A DNA stretch of 41,442 nucleotides, taken from Dethiobacter sp. GTDB lineage: Bacteria > Bacillota > Dethiobacteria > Dethiobacterales > Dethiobacteraceae. Shown piece by piece: positions 31,388-38,481 of this stretch. The position numbers were made by a program, and so were the translations under genes. The notes beneath the pieces were generated by a model that saw only the letters and a list, made by a program, of their open reading frames with translations, ran no database searches and had not been told where the DNA came from. The DNA is taken from assembly GCA_020725465.1 (NCBI GenBank), contig DYEY01000072.1, forward strand, positions 1 to 41,442, given 5' to 3'. The first letter of the stretch is position 1. Each line of letters begins with the position of its first letter.

Positions 31388-33204
31388 TGGGCGTGGCCAA
31401 AAAGGTTCTGCTGGCTCCCATGGACCCGGTGCACGATATCGGGCTTAAAATGATACGGCGCGGACTGGAAGAAGCGGGGCATACAACCTGGCTCTACCCA
31501 CCCGGTTATTCGCCACAAGAGATAATAAACGGTATTATTGAAAACCAGGCTGATACCGTGCTGATCAGCCGGACTCTGGGCTACGGGGTGGAAGAGGTTT
31601 TAGCCCGGTTTGTGGATTTGCTGGATGCCGCCGGTCTCCGGGATCGGGTTAAAACAGCCGTAGGTGGAATGGCCATCAGGCCTGAACTGGCGGCGGAACT
31701 GGGTTTTGACGGCGGTTTTGGACCGGGGACCACGGTGGAGGAAGCGGTGGCCTTTGTGGAGGGCCGTGACTATATCCCAGCCGGCCGTGCCGGCGGCAAA
31801 CAACGCTATGAATTGGTGGGCGATTACAGTTATGAGTTTAAAAACACAGCGATCAGGAGCCTGCTTGGCCGGATTACCGCCCAAATACTGGCGTGGGCCG
31901 GCGAGAGGACAAGCCCGGGCATAGAGCGGGCGTACCTGCGCCGCCAGATGCTTGCCTGCGCAAAAGAGGGCGGAAATTGTGCCTCGCTTAAAAAAGACTA
32001 TGCCCGCCTCTGTGACGGGGTAATCCGCGGTTACTACGAGACAGGAGGCCTTCACCCGCAAACAAGAAAGCTGGAAGCGGGTGAACTGTCCGCGCTCAGG
32101 CGTTATGTGGAGCAAACAAAGGCAAAGATGGATCCTGCCGCCCTGAGGCACACCAGGCAGAAACCGGGTGTTTTTGTTCAGTACGGCACCGGCTGCCCTT
32201 CCCTTGATGTGGCCCATATCAAAATAGCGGAGGCGTGGGGAGCCGACGGCGTGGTACATTTTGATCCTTCCTGGGGTGCCCGCGCCGAAGGTTTCATGGA
32301 AGGCTACCTGACCCACCAGGAAGACGGCTCTGTGATCACCCCGGAAAATTTAAGTATTATCAGGGAAGCGCTGCAGGACAGCACGCTCTGGCAGGTACGG
32401 GCCCACCGGGGCCTGAATACCCCGGAAACCGTATTGCTGGCAGCCCACACCGGCGCTGACCTGACCAAAATCAATATAGCCTACGGTTCACTTGGAGCAG
32501 GCACGGACCCGGAAAGAATGACTGTGGACGGCGTCCAGGCCATTAGATTTGCCGCTGAGTACGGCCTGCCCTTTGACGTGGTGACCAATGAAGAATTGTC
32601 CGGAGTCCCCGCGCACAAAGCTTTTGCCGGGATGCTGATCGTGGCTGATCTGGCGATTTCGCTTGGTGCCAGGCCGATTTTGCAACCACTCTTTTGCAAT
32701 TCGCCGGAAGTAATGATTAACGGGTATATGGCTGACAACTATGTTGATTTTAATGCCGCCAAAATCCTTGCGCTGAGGAACATCGTCAGCGCGCCGGTCT
32801 GGCCCGGGGCACCCATCGGTTTTCTGACCCAGACAGAAGAGCGGGTCCAGTCGTCAATGTCAACCGGGTTACATGCGGCCCTGGCTGCTTCCCTTGGTGT
32901 GGAGGCAATTTCCATCGCCTCCTCCGATGAAGCCTATTCCGGGGGACCAATTGCCGCCGCTTCCAGGACAGACACACTGCAGGCTGTCAAAGAAGCTTTC
33001 CGGTTCTTTGGGCAGGCCACCATTCTGCCCACACCCACCGCCAGCAAATGGGCACAAGCCCTGGAAGCCGGCATCGAACAGGTGCTTTACAGTGTGGCAG
33101 AGATGGGAGATTTTGTGCAGGCAGTGCACAACGGGCTGCTGGGCGGGCGGGAAGAAGGGGCCTACCCCGGCAGAGTGGGACGGGGGACCGTCCGCAGGGT
33201 ATGA
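31384..33204 (+). CDS. Cobalamin-dependent mutase: B12-binding domain fused to glutamate-mutase-E-like barrel
   Basis: A 606-residue protein. Residues 1-130 are a B12-binding Rossmann domain: PMDPVHDIGLKM with His17 as the lower cobalt ligand (the Asp two before it in the usual DxHxxG is Val/Pro here), ADTVLISRTLG and AVGGMA. Residues 150-265 are helical and unassigned. From about 265 a barrel domain shows GTGCPSLDVAHIKIAE, LWQVRAHRGLNTPETVLLAA, INIAYGSLGAGTDPER and EAISIASSDEAYSGGPIAA, reminiscent of the epsilon subunit of glutamate mutase and of lysine/ornithine aminomutase barrels. It should bind adenosylcobalamin and rearrange an amino acid or similar acid by a radical mechanism. GGGGAGGG precedes the ATG; translation is coupled to the 76-residue protein. 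The natural substrate is not deducible. Confidence 0.75.
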   Translation: MMGVAKKVLLAPMDPVHDIGLKMIRRGLEEAGHTTWLYPPGYSPQEIINGIIENQADTVLISRTLGYGVEEVLARFVDLLDAAGLRDRVKTAVGGMAIRPELAAELGFDGGFGPGTTVEEAVAFVEGRDYIPAGRAGGKQRYELVGDYSYEFKNTAIRSLLGRITAQILAWAGERTSPGIERAYLRRQMLACAKEGGNCASLKKDYARLCDGVIRGYYETGGLHPQTRKLEAGELSALRRYVEQTKAKMDPAALRHTRQKPGVFVQYGTGCPSLDVAHIKIAEAWGADGVVHFDPSWGARAEGFMEGYLTHQEDGSVITPENLSIIREALQDSTLWQVRAHRGLNTPETVLLAAHTGADLTKINIAYGSLGAGTDPERMTVDGVQAIRFAAEYGLPFDVVTNEELSGVPAHKAFAGMLIVADLAISLGARPILQPLFCNSPEVMINGYMADNYVDFNAAKILALRNIVSAPVWPGAPIGFLTQTEERVQSSMSTGLHAALAASLGVEAISIASSDEAYSGGPIAAASRTDTLQAVKEAFRFFGQATILPTPTASKWAQALEAGIEQVLYSVAEMGDFVQAVHNGLLGGREEGAYPGRVGRGTVRRV

Positions 33205-33205
33205 A

Positions 33206-34228
33206 ATGAAAGTGATCGGCATCGCCGGCACCGCCAAAAATACCGGTAAAACAACCGCTATCGCTGCTTTGATCAACAGCATAACCGGCGTGTCCGGCCT
33301 TTGTGTCACCAGCATCGGTTATGACGGTGAAGCGGTCGACAATGTCACAGGACTGCCAAAACCAAGGCTCCATTTGCCCGAAGGAGCGCTGGTGGTTACC
33401 GCGGACAGTTGCCTGCCGGCAGGAAGCGCAGTCATAACAAAGCTGGAAATAACAGGGCTGTCCACACCGCTTGGCAGGCTGGTGATCGGCAGGGTGCAGC
33501 GCCCGGGACTGGTGGTGCTGGCCGGGCCCAACAGCGAGAAAGCCCTGAGAACCGTAATTGGCTTCCTTAAAAAATACAACGTTTGCTTGCTGCTGGTTGA
33601 CGGCGCGTTAGGGAGGCTTGCGCCCATGAGCGCCGCCGCCGGCCTGGTTATCGCCACCGGGGCTTCCCGCAGCACAGACACCGACAAACTGCTTGCCGAA
33701 GTGAAAGCCTTTGAATTCCTGCTGTCGTTGCCTGTGTTGCCGGTGCAAGAACCGGTTCTGACCGTGCCGTCGCTGCTGGTTGATGATAACACCGGGGTTT
33801 TCCTGCCTGCCCTGGCGGGCGCCAATACCGTGGACTTTACCGGAGTGGTTGATATAAAGCCTTTCCTGAAGATCACAGAGGCGCTGGAGTGCCGCTCAGC
33901 CCTGCCGCTGCTGCTGTTCCGCGACCCGGTCAGGCTTCTCCTTTGCGGTGACCCCGAAAAAATGGCCCTGAAGTTACGGGCATACAATCAAAAGGGCGGC
34001 CTGGCGGGAGTGCGCTCGCCGCTAAAGCTACTGGCCGTTACGGTCAACCCGTTTTACCCGCGCTGCGACAAGGCAGGTAAGCACTATGCCGCGGCGATCG
34101 ACAGGGAAAAGCTGTATGAAACTTTCAGTGAGGGCCTTGGCGTACCGGTGGTTGATGTGGTGCGGCAAGGCGGGGAACGTCTGGCGAAAATACTGTGTAT
34201 CCAGCCGGAGCAGACTGATGTTAATTAA
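33206..34228 (+). CDS. KamB-like P-loop reactivase for a B12 aminomutase
   Basis: A 340-residue protein starting with a P loop of the form GTAKNTGKTT (residues 8-17), followed by TSIGYDGEAVDNVTGLPKPR, VLAGPNSEKALRTVIGF, LLVDGALGR and VIATGASRS. This series resembles KamB, the ATPase partner in reactivation of lysine 5,6-aminomutase, in which damaged cobalamin is exchanged. It therefore supports the reading of the gene just upstream as an adenosylcobalamin radical enzyme. The ATG at 33206 lies one base after the mutase stop, implying translational coupling. No KamC-like Hsp70-type partner gene is seen in the window. The assignment rests on recalled family patterns, not on a search. Confidence 0.68.
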   Translation: MKVIGIAGTAKNTGKTTAIAALINSITGVSGLCVTSIGYDGEAVDNVTGLPKPRLHLPEGALVVTADSCLPAGSAVITKLEITGLSTPLGRLVIGRVQRPGLVVLAGPNSEKALRTVIGFLKKYNVCLLLVDGALGRLAPMSAAAGLVIATGASRSTDTDKLLAEVKAFEFLLSLPVLPVQEPVLTVPSLLVDDNTGVFLPALAGANTVDFTGVVDIKPFLKITEALECRSALPLLLFRDPVRLLLCGDPEKMALKLRAYNQKGGLAGVRSPLKLLAVTVNPFYPRCDKAGKHYAAAIDREKLYETFSEGLGVPVVDVVRQGGERLAKILCIQPEQTDVN

Positions 34229-34268
34229 ATTTTGCTGTACAGAAACGAAGATTTGTAGTAAAGTTATA

Positions 34269-34283
34269 CTCATCAATGATGAG
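34269..34283 (+). promoter_or_regulatory. Palindromic operator candidate, copy 2
   Basis: CTCATCAATGATGAG, identical to the site at 25408-25422 except for the central base. It overlaps the end of a possible -10 box TATACT (34265-34270) and ends 26 bases before porG. No good -35 box is seen upstream, which would suit an activator-dependent promoter. Confidence 0.6.
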
Positions 34284-34309
34284 CACTAAGGTCAGGGAGG
34301 AAAGCCATT

Positions 34310-34888
34310 GTGGGAAAAAATGTAACAGAGATTCGCTGGCATGCCAGGGGCGGGCAGGGGGCAGTTACCGCCGCCAAAGTACTGGCGGAAATGGCCCTGA
34401 GCAAAGGATTATATTTCCAGGCCTTTCCTGAGTACGGCCCGGAAAGGATGGGTGCCCCCATCCAGTGTTTTAACCGCCTGAGCGAAGAGCCCATTTATAT
34501 GTACTGCGGAGTTACCTCACCGCAGGTAGTGGTGGTGGTTGACCCGTCGCTGTGTGACGTAGTTGACTTCAAAGCAGGTTTGACGGACAACGGCGATATT
34601 ATTGTCAACACCGGCGAATGCCCGGCAACCGTCAAAGAAAAATACGACCTGGAAGGTTACAGGGTGGCTACCGTGGACGCAACCAGGATATCCATGGAGA
34701 AACTGGGCCGGGCCATGCCGAACATACCCATGCTTGGCGCGCTCCTTAAAGTAAGCGGCCTGCTCACCGAGGAAGAGGCCCTGGAATTTATCAGGGAATC
34801 CTTCGGCCACAAGTTTTCGGAAAAAGTAGTCCGGGGTAACCTGGAAGCGTTAAAGACAGCTTTTGAGGAGGTGCAGGTAAGTGGCTAA
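34310..34888 (+). CDS. porG: 2-oxoacid:ferredoxin oxidoreductase, gamma subunit
   Basis: A 192-residue subunit of the four-part pyruvate (or related 2-oxoacid) ferredoxin oxidoreductase. It has the family start IRWHARGGQGAVTAAKVLAE, then FPEYGPERMGAP and VDPSLCDV, typical of the gamma domain. The complex decarboxylates a 2-oxoacid with CoA to acyl-CoA and reduces ferredoxin, or runs in reverse. The start is GTG with AGGGAGG about ten bases upstream. It overlaps porD by eight bases. The subunit order gamma-delta-alpha-beta is the one known from Thermotoga and Pyrococcus POR. Confidence 0.92.
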   Translation: MGKNVTEIRWHARGGQGAVTAAKVLAEMALSKGLYFQAFPEYGPERMGAPIQCFNRLSEEPIYMYCGVTSPQVVVVVDPSLCDVVDFKAGLTDNGDIIVNTGECPATVKEKYDLEGYRVATVDATRISMEKLGRAMPNIPMLGALLKVSGLLTEEEALEFIRESFGHKFSEKVVRGNLEALKTAFEEVQVSG

Positions 34889-35246
34889 GTGGGATTTCAG
34901 CAAAATCAAAGAATGGGGCTGGAAAGAACATCCCACCGGAGGCGTTATACCGGAGGCTGCCACCACCGACAGCTATGCAACAGGCGGATGGCGCTCAGTC
35001 AGGCCGGTTCTTGACAGTGGAAAATGTGTCCACTGCTATATCTGCTTCATTTTCTGCCCCGACTCGTCCATCGTCATCAAAGACGGGAAAATGACCGGAT
35101 TTAACCTAAGGCACTGCAAGGGCTGCGGCATCTGTGCGGAAGTGTGTCCCGCCAAAGCTGTCAGCATGATGAATGAGGCTGAGGCACAGGGCCTTGAGAA
35201 GTGTCACTTGGCCGGGCAAGATTTAGGGACAGAAAAAAGCGCCTGA
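34881..35246 (+). CDS. porD: 2-oxoacid:ferredoxin oxidoreductase, delta (ferredoxin) subunit
   Basis: A 121-residue ferredoxin-like subunit with two 4Fe-4S motifs, CVHCYICFIFCP and CKGCGICAEVCP, that passes electrons from the TPP site to free ferredoxin. The N-terminal stretch (WGWKEHPTGGVIPEAATTDSY) is typical of POR delta chains. GTG start with GGAGGTG just upstream, overlapping the end of porG. The C-terminal 20 residues beyond the second cluster are a polar tail. Confidence 0.92.
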   Translation: MAKWDFSKIKEWGWKEHPTGGVIPEAATTDSYATGGWRSVRPVLDSGKCVHCYICFIFCPDSSIVIKDGKMTGFNLRHCKGCGICAEVCPAKAVSMMNEAEAQGLEKCHLAGQDLGTEKSA

Positions 35247-35262
35247 GAGGAGGACATTAAAA

Positions 35263-36429
35263 ATGCCAAAGACAGTTGCCTTGGTGGGCACTGACGCTGT
35301 AGCGGAAGCCATGCGCCAGATTAACCCCGACGTAGTACCCGCTTATCCCATCACGCCTCAGACCTCCATCGTGGAGACGTATTCACAGATGATTGCCGAC
35401 GGCCTGGTTAAATCCGAAATGATAAACGTGGAAAGCGAGCACAGCGCCATGAGCGCTGCTATCGGCGCCGCCGCATCCGGTGCCCGGGTCATGACCGCCA
35501 CCTCGTCCCAGGGACTTGCCCTGATGTGGGAAATGCTCTATATTGCCTCGGGACTGCGCCTCCCCATAGTTATGACTAACGTCAGCCGCACCCTGTCCGC
35601 CCCAGTGAATATTCACTGCGACCACAGCGACAGCATGGGTGCGCGCGACTCAGGCTGGATCCAGCTTTACTCGGAGAATGCCCAGGAGGGCTACGACAAC
35701 ATCCTGCAGGCCATCCGCATTGCCGAGCACCCGGACGTGCAGCTGCCCGTGATGGTCATGATAGACGGCTTTATTATCAGCCACTCCATTGACCGGCTGG
35801 ACCTGATTGACGATGATGCTGCCAGAAAATTTGTCGGCAAACACAAACTGAAAAACTCGCTCCTGGACCATGAAAATCCCACCACCTGGGGCGCATTCGA
35901 CGGCCTCCACGGCTATTACTTTGAACTCAAGCGCGCTCAGGCCGAAGGGATGAAAAATGCGGCAGCCGTGGTAAAACAAATCGGTGAAGAATACGGGAAA
36001 ATTTCCGGCCGCTACTACAGCCATTTTGAAACCTACAGGCTGGAAGACGCTGAACTGGCTCTGATTGTCCTCGGATCTGCCGCCGGCACCATGAAAGCGG
36101 CGGTGGACCAGCTGCGCTCGCAGGGTGTCCGTGCCGGCCTGCTGAAGCTTCGCATGTTCAGGCCCTTCCCCGCCAAAGAGCTGGTATCAGCCCTCTCCCA
36201 TGTGAGCGACGTGTTGGTCTTCGACCGTTCCGACACCATTGCCGGTGAAATGGGTGGCCCTGTGTTTATCGAAGCCCGCTCTTCTTTCTATGATGAAATT
36301 AAACGCCCGCGGTTTAAGAACTTTGTCTACGGGCTGGGCGGGCGCGATCTCAACCTGGACATGATATTAAAGGCGGTTGCCTCATCACAGACAGGCAACC
36401 TGATCACTTACCTGGGTGTCCGCGAATAG
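35263..36429 (+). CDS. porA: 2-oxoacid:ferredoxin oxidoreductase, alpha subunit
   Basis: A 388-residue subunit. Family signatures include AYPITPQTSIVE, NVESEHSAMSAAIGAAASGARVMTATSSQGL with the catalytic Glu, and SAPVNIHCDHSDSMGARDSGW. These are close to the pyruvate-specific PorA pattern rather than to 2-oxoglutarate KorA, so pyruvate or a small branched 2-oxoacid is the likely substrate. GAGAGGAGG lies ten bases before the ATG. It is read together with porB, which starts 31 bases later. Confidence 0.93.
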   Translation: MPKTVALVGTDAVAEAMRQINPDVVPAYPITPQTSIVETYSQMIADGLVKSEMINVESEHSAMSAAIGAAASGARVMTATSSQGLALMWEMLYIASGLRLPIVMTNVSRTLSAPVNIHCDHSDSMGARDSGWIQLYSENAQEGYDNILQAIRIAEHPDVQLPVMVMIDGFIISHSIDRLDLIDDDAARKFVGKHKLKNSLLDHENPTTWGAFDGLHGYYFELKRAQAEGMKNAAAVVKQIGEEYGKISGRYYSHFETYRLEDAELALIVLGSAAGTMKAAVDQLRSQGVRAGLLKLRMFRPFPAKELVSALSHVSDVLVFDRSDTIAGEMGGPVFIEARSSFYDEIKRPRFKNFVYGLGGRDLNLDMILKAVASSQTGNLITYLGVRE

Positions 36430-36460
36430 CGGCAGTATTTATAATAACGGAGGGATATAC

Positions 36461-37399
36461 ATGGCTTTAAAGCTTTCCGAGCTAATCAATAAGACAGATC
36501 GCCTGGCCGGCGGGCACCGGCTCTGTCCCGGTTGCGGCGCTTCCATCGCCGTACGGCAGATACTCCTGGCCGTGCCTGAGGGCGCGCATGTGGTGGCCAC
36601 CGGTGCCACCAGTTGCCTTGCGGTTTCCACCGCCATCTACCCTTATAACTCCTGGCGGATATCCTTTATTCACAGCGCCTTTGAAAATGCCGGCGCCACC
36701 ATCAGCGGCATTGAGACAGCTTACCGTGCCCTGAAAAAACAGGGTGAAATAAGCAAGGAAACCTACTTCGTGGTATTCGCCGGCGACGGGGGCACCTACG
36801 ACATCGGTTTCCAGGCTCTCTCCGGGATGCTGGAGCGCGGCCACCGCGCCCTCTACGTCTGCTACAACAACGAGGCATACATGAATACCGGCATCCAGCG
36901 CTCCGGTGCCACCCAACTCGGCACCTGGACCACCACCTCCCCCTACGGTGAAAAAAGCTACGGTAAAACCGAAAACCGCAAAGACCTTACCGCCATCGCC
37001 GCCGCCCACAACGTCCCTTACGTAGCCCAGGCCAGCGTCCACAACTGGCGGGATACCGTATTAAAAGCAAAGAAAGCGTTCTCTGCCGACGGTGCCAGTC
37101 TTATCAACATCCTGGCGCCCTGCCAGCGCGGCTGGCGCCACCCCATGGAGAAAACCATTGAAATAGCCAAACTGGCCACCGAAACCGGCATCTGGCCCCT
37201 CTACGAAGTGGAAGAAGGTGAATGGCGTCTCACCTCCAAAGTCCGCACCAGAAAACCTATCCGCGAATACCTGCAGGCGCAGGGCCGCTTCAGCCACCTG
37301 TTTAAGCCGGAAAACCAAGACGTCATCGACCGGCTTCAGGCCTTCGTGGACAAACAGTACAGGCAGCTCTTGCTCCGCTGCGGCGAAAAACCTGAATAA
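36461..37399 (+). CDS. porB: 2-oxoacid:ferredoxin oxidoreductase, beta (TPP) subunit
   Basis: A 312-residue subunit that binds thiamine pyrophosphate and a proximal 4Fe-4S cluster. RLCPGCGAS holds the first two cluster Cys, ATGATSCLA the third, and GDGGTYDIGFQALSGMLERG with CYNNEAYMNTGIQRSGAT is the TPP/Mg site and the characteristic PorB loop. A late Cys in LAPCQRGW completes the ligands. The start at 36461 is fixed by ACGGAGGG eight bases upstream; an ATG at 36416 is inside porA. It is the last gene of the operon; no strong terminator is visible in the 100 bases that follow. Confidence 0.93.
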   Translation: MALKLSELINKTDRLAGGHRLCPGCGASIAVRQILLAVPEGAHVVATGATSCLAVSTAIYPYNSWRISFIHSAFENAGATISGIETAYRALKKQGEISKETYFVVFAGDGGTYDIGFQALSGMLERGHRALYVCYNNEAYMNTGIQRSGATQLGTWTTTSPYGEKSYGKTENRKDLTAIAAAHNVPYVAQASVHNWRDTVLKAKKAFSADGASLINILAPCQRGWRHPMEKTIEIAKLATETGIWPLYEVEEGEWRLTSKVRTRKPIREYLQAQGRFSHLFKPENQDVIDRLQAFVDKQYRQLLLRCGEKPE

Positions 37400-37499
37400 A
37401 AATACACTGGCCGGCTTAGCTAAAATGACCCATGGAAACAAAAACTGAACAAAAACTGTATGTCCACCATCGTCGCGCACACCATCGTCGCACTGGCCC

Positions 37500-37528
37500 T
37501 TGAAATTCAATCACGCATATTGTATAAT
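37500..37528 (+). promoter_or_regulatory. Promoter of tRNA-Pro
   Basis: TTGAAA at 37500-37505, 17-base spacer and TATAAT at 37523-37528, nine bases before the mature tRNA 5' end. Confidence 0.8.
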
Positions 37529-37536
37529 AACAAAGT

Positions 37537-37613
37537 CGGGGCGTGGCGCAGCTTGGTAGCGCGCTTGACTGGGGGTCAAGAGGTCGCAGGTTCAAATCCT
37601 GTCGCTCCGACCA
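37537..37613 (+). tRNA. tRNA-Pro (anticodon GGG)
   Basis: A complete 77-base cloverleaf with encoded CCA (37611-37613). Acceptor arms CGGGGCG and CGCTCCG (37537-37543, 37603-37609, one G-U pair), D stem GCGC/GCGC, anticodon stem CTTGA/TCAAG with loop CTGGGGG (anticodon GGG at 37571-37573, Pro CCC/CCU codons) and the TTCAAAT T loop. Its 3' part from 37567 onward is repeated at 39740-39792, marking it as an integration target. Confidence 0.96.
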
Positions 37614-37619
37614 TAAAAA
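37567..37619 (+). repeat. Attachment-site repeat, left copy (within tRNA-Pro)
   Basis: The stretch from the tRNA anticodon stem through CCA and the following TAAAAA matches 39740-39792 over 53 bases with a single T/C mismatch. It should be the left end of an element that integrated into the tRNA gene and restored its 3' end. Confidence 0.85.
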
Positions 37620-37631
37620 TGCTTTAACGCT

Positions 37632-37658
37632 GGGCCTTTTTAGGCCCTCTGTTTTTTT
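37632..37658 (+). terminator. Intrinsic terminator downstream of tRNA-Pro
   Basis: GGGCC (37632-37636) pairs with GGCCC (37643-37647), followed after TCTG by a run of seven T. It would end the tRNA transcript inside the left edge of the integrated element. Confidence 0.65.
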
Positions 37659-37755
37659 CGGGCATACCTAAAAATCCAAAAATAATGCAGTTTTAATGCA
37701 ATTGACGCCAAAAAAGAACAGGGGCCGCTGCCCCTGCCGTTCCTGAATCAATAGT

Positions 37756-38112
37756 TTAATCGCTGCCCTGTTCCATGCGGATAGGGCCTTTTTCTTTTTT
37801 CAGCAGCCCGTTCAGACTGGCCGCCGCCGCTTCCTGCAGCCCGGGCGCCAGGTGGCTGTAAAGGTCGAGGGTCATGGTAATCGAAGAGTGCCCCAGCCGT
37901 TCCTGCACCACTTTGGGGTGGACGCCCCTGGCGAGCAGGAGGGAAGCGTGGGTATGCCTCATGTTGTGCAGCCTTACCTTCGGCAGCCATGCCTTCTCCA
38001 GCAGCCGTTGGAACCGCCTCTGGGCCTGCCGCTTCCTGTGGGCTTTAAACTCCCGCACCGCGTCGTCCGTCAGGGCAACGCTCCGCCTGCTGATGTTCGT
38101 CTTTGTCGTTTA
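37756..38112 (-). pseudogene. Tyrosine recombinase (integrase) remnant, C-terminal half
   Basis: Only the C-terminal part of a phage-type integrase remains. Reading from about 38112 it gives KTNISRRSVALTDDAVREF, then MRHTHASLLLARGVHPKVVQ (HxxR box), GHSSITMTLDLYSH with the catalytic Tyr in the usual place. The N-terminal DNA-binding and core domains are missing; an in-frame stop lies at about 38113. The gene points toward the tRNA, next to the left repeat, which is the normal place for an element integrase. It cannot be active in this form. Confidence 0.85.
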
Positions 38113-38294
38113 AATGCCGATAGCGCTACCCATACATCTTCTTCTTTCGGAAGGTCTTTTCTTATTAATAGCGGGTAAAAAGCTTCTATGAGGTTTGAAG
38201 TAATAAACAGATGTTTACCGGATACAGGGCCTCCAGGCATCTCAGATGAGTTTAGAAGTTCTTCCCTGTCGTCTATTGCAAATACATACTCCAT
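38070..38294 (-). CDS. Truncated hypothetical protein gene (74 aa)
   Basis: A minus-strand gene with a strong GGAGGAG ribosome site seven bases before its ATG. The first 66 or so residues (MEYVFAIDDREELLNSSEMP, then SGKHLFITSNLIEAFYPLLI) look natural, but the last eight (SAGGALP region) are encoded by integrase DNA in another frame. The gene was probably cut by the deletion that removed the integrase N-terminus, at about 38110. Function is unknown; no family recognised. Confidence 0.5.
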   Translation of the reverse strand: MEYVFAIDDREELLNSSEMPGGPVSGKHLFITSNLIEAFYPLLIRKDLPKEEDVWVALSAFKRQRRTSAGGALP

Positions 38295-38481
38295 GCTGCA
38301 TCTCCTCCCCTATAAGTAAAACAGACACTAGCTAATTTTTTTATGTTTAATAAAGCTCATTATTGTTGGTATTATCGGTATTTAATAGCTATGTAAAACA
38401 AGCATTATTTTCGACTTTGTTTTAACCTTATGATACCATTTAATGCAGAACAATACAAGGCTAAGGGAGGCTTAAAAAAAG

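Noticed and set aside
37465-37491. Two copies of CACCATCGTCGC close together, CRISPR-like at first sight
   Set aside because: Only two 12-base units with a 3-base gap; too short and too few for a CRISPR array.
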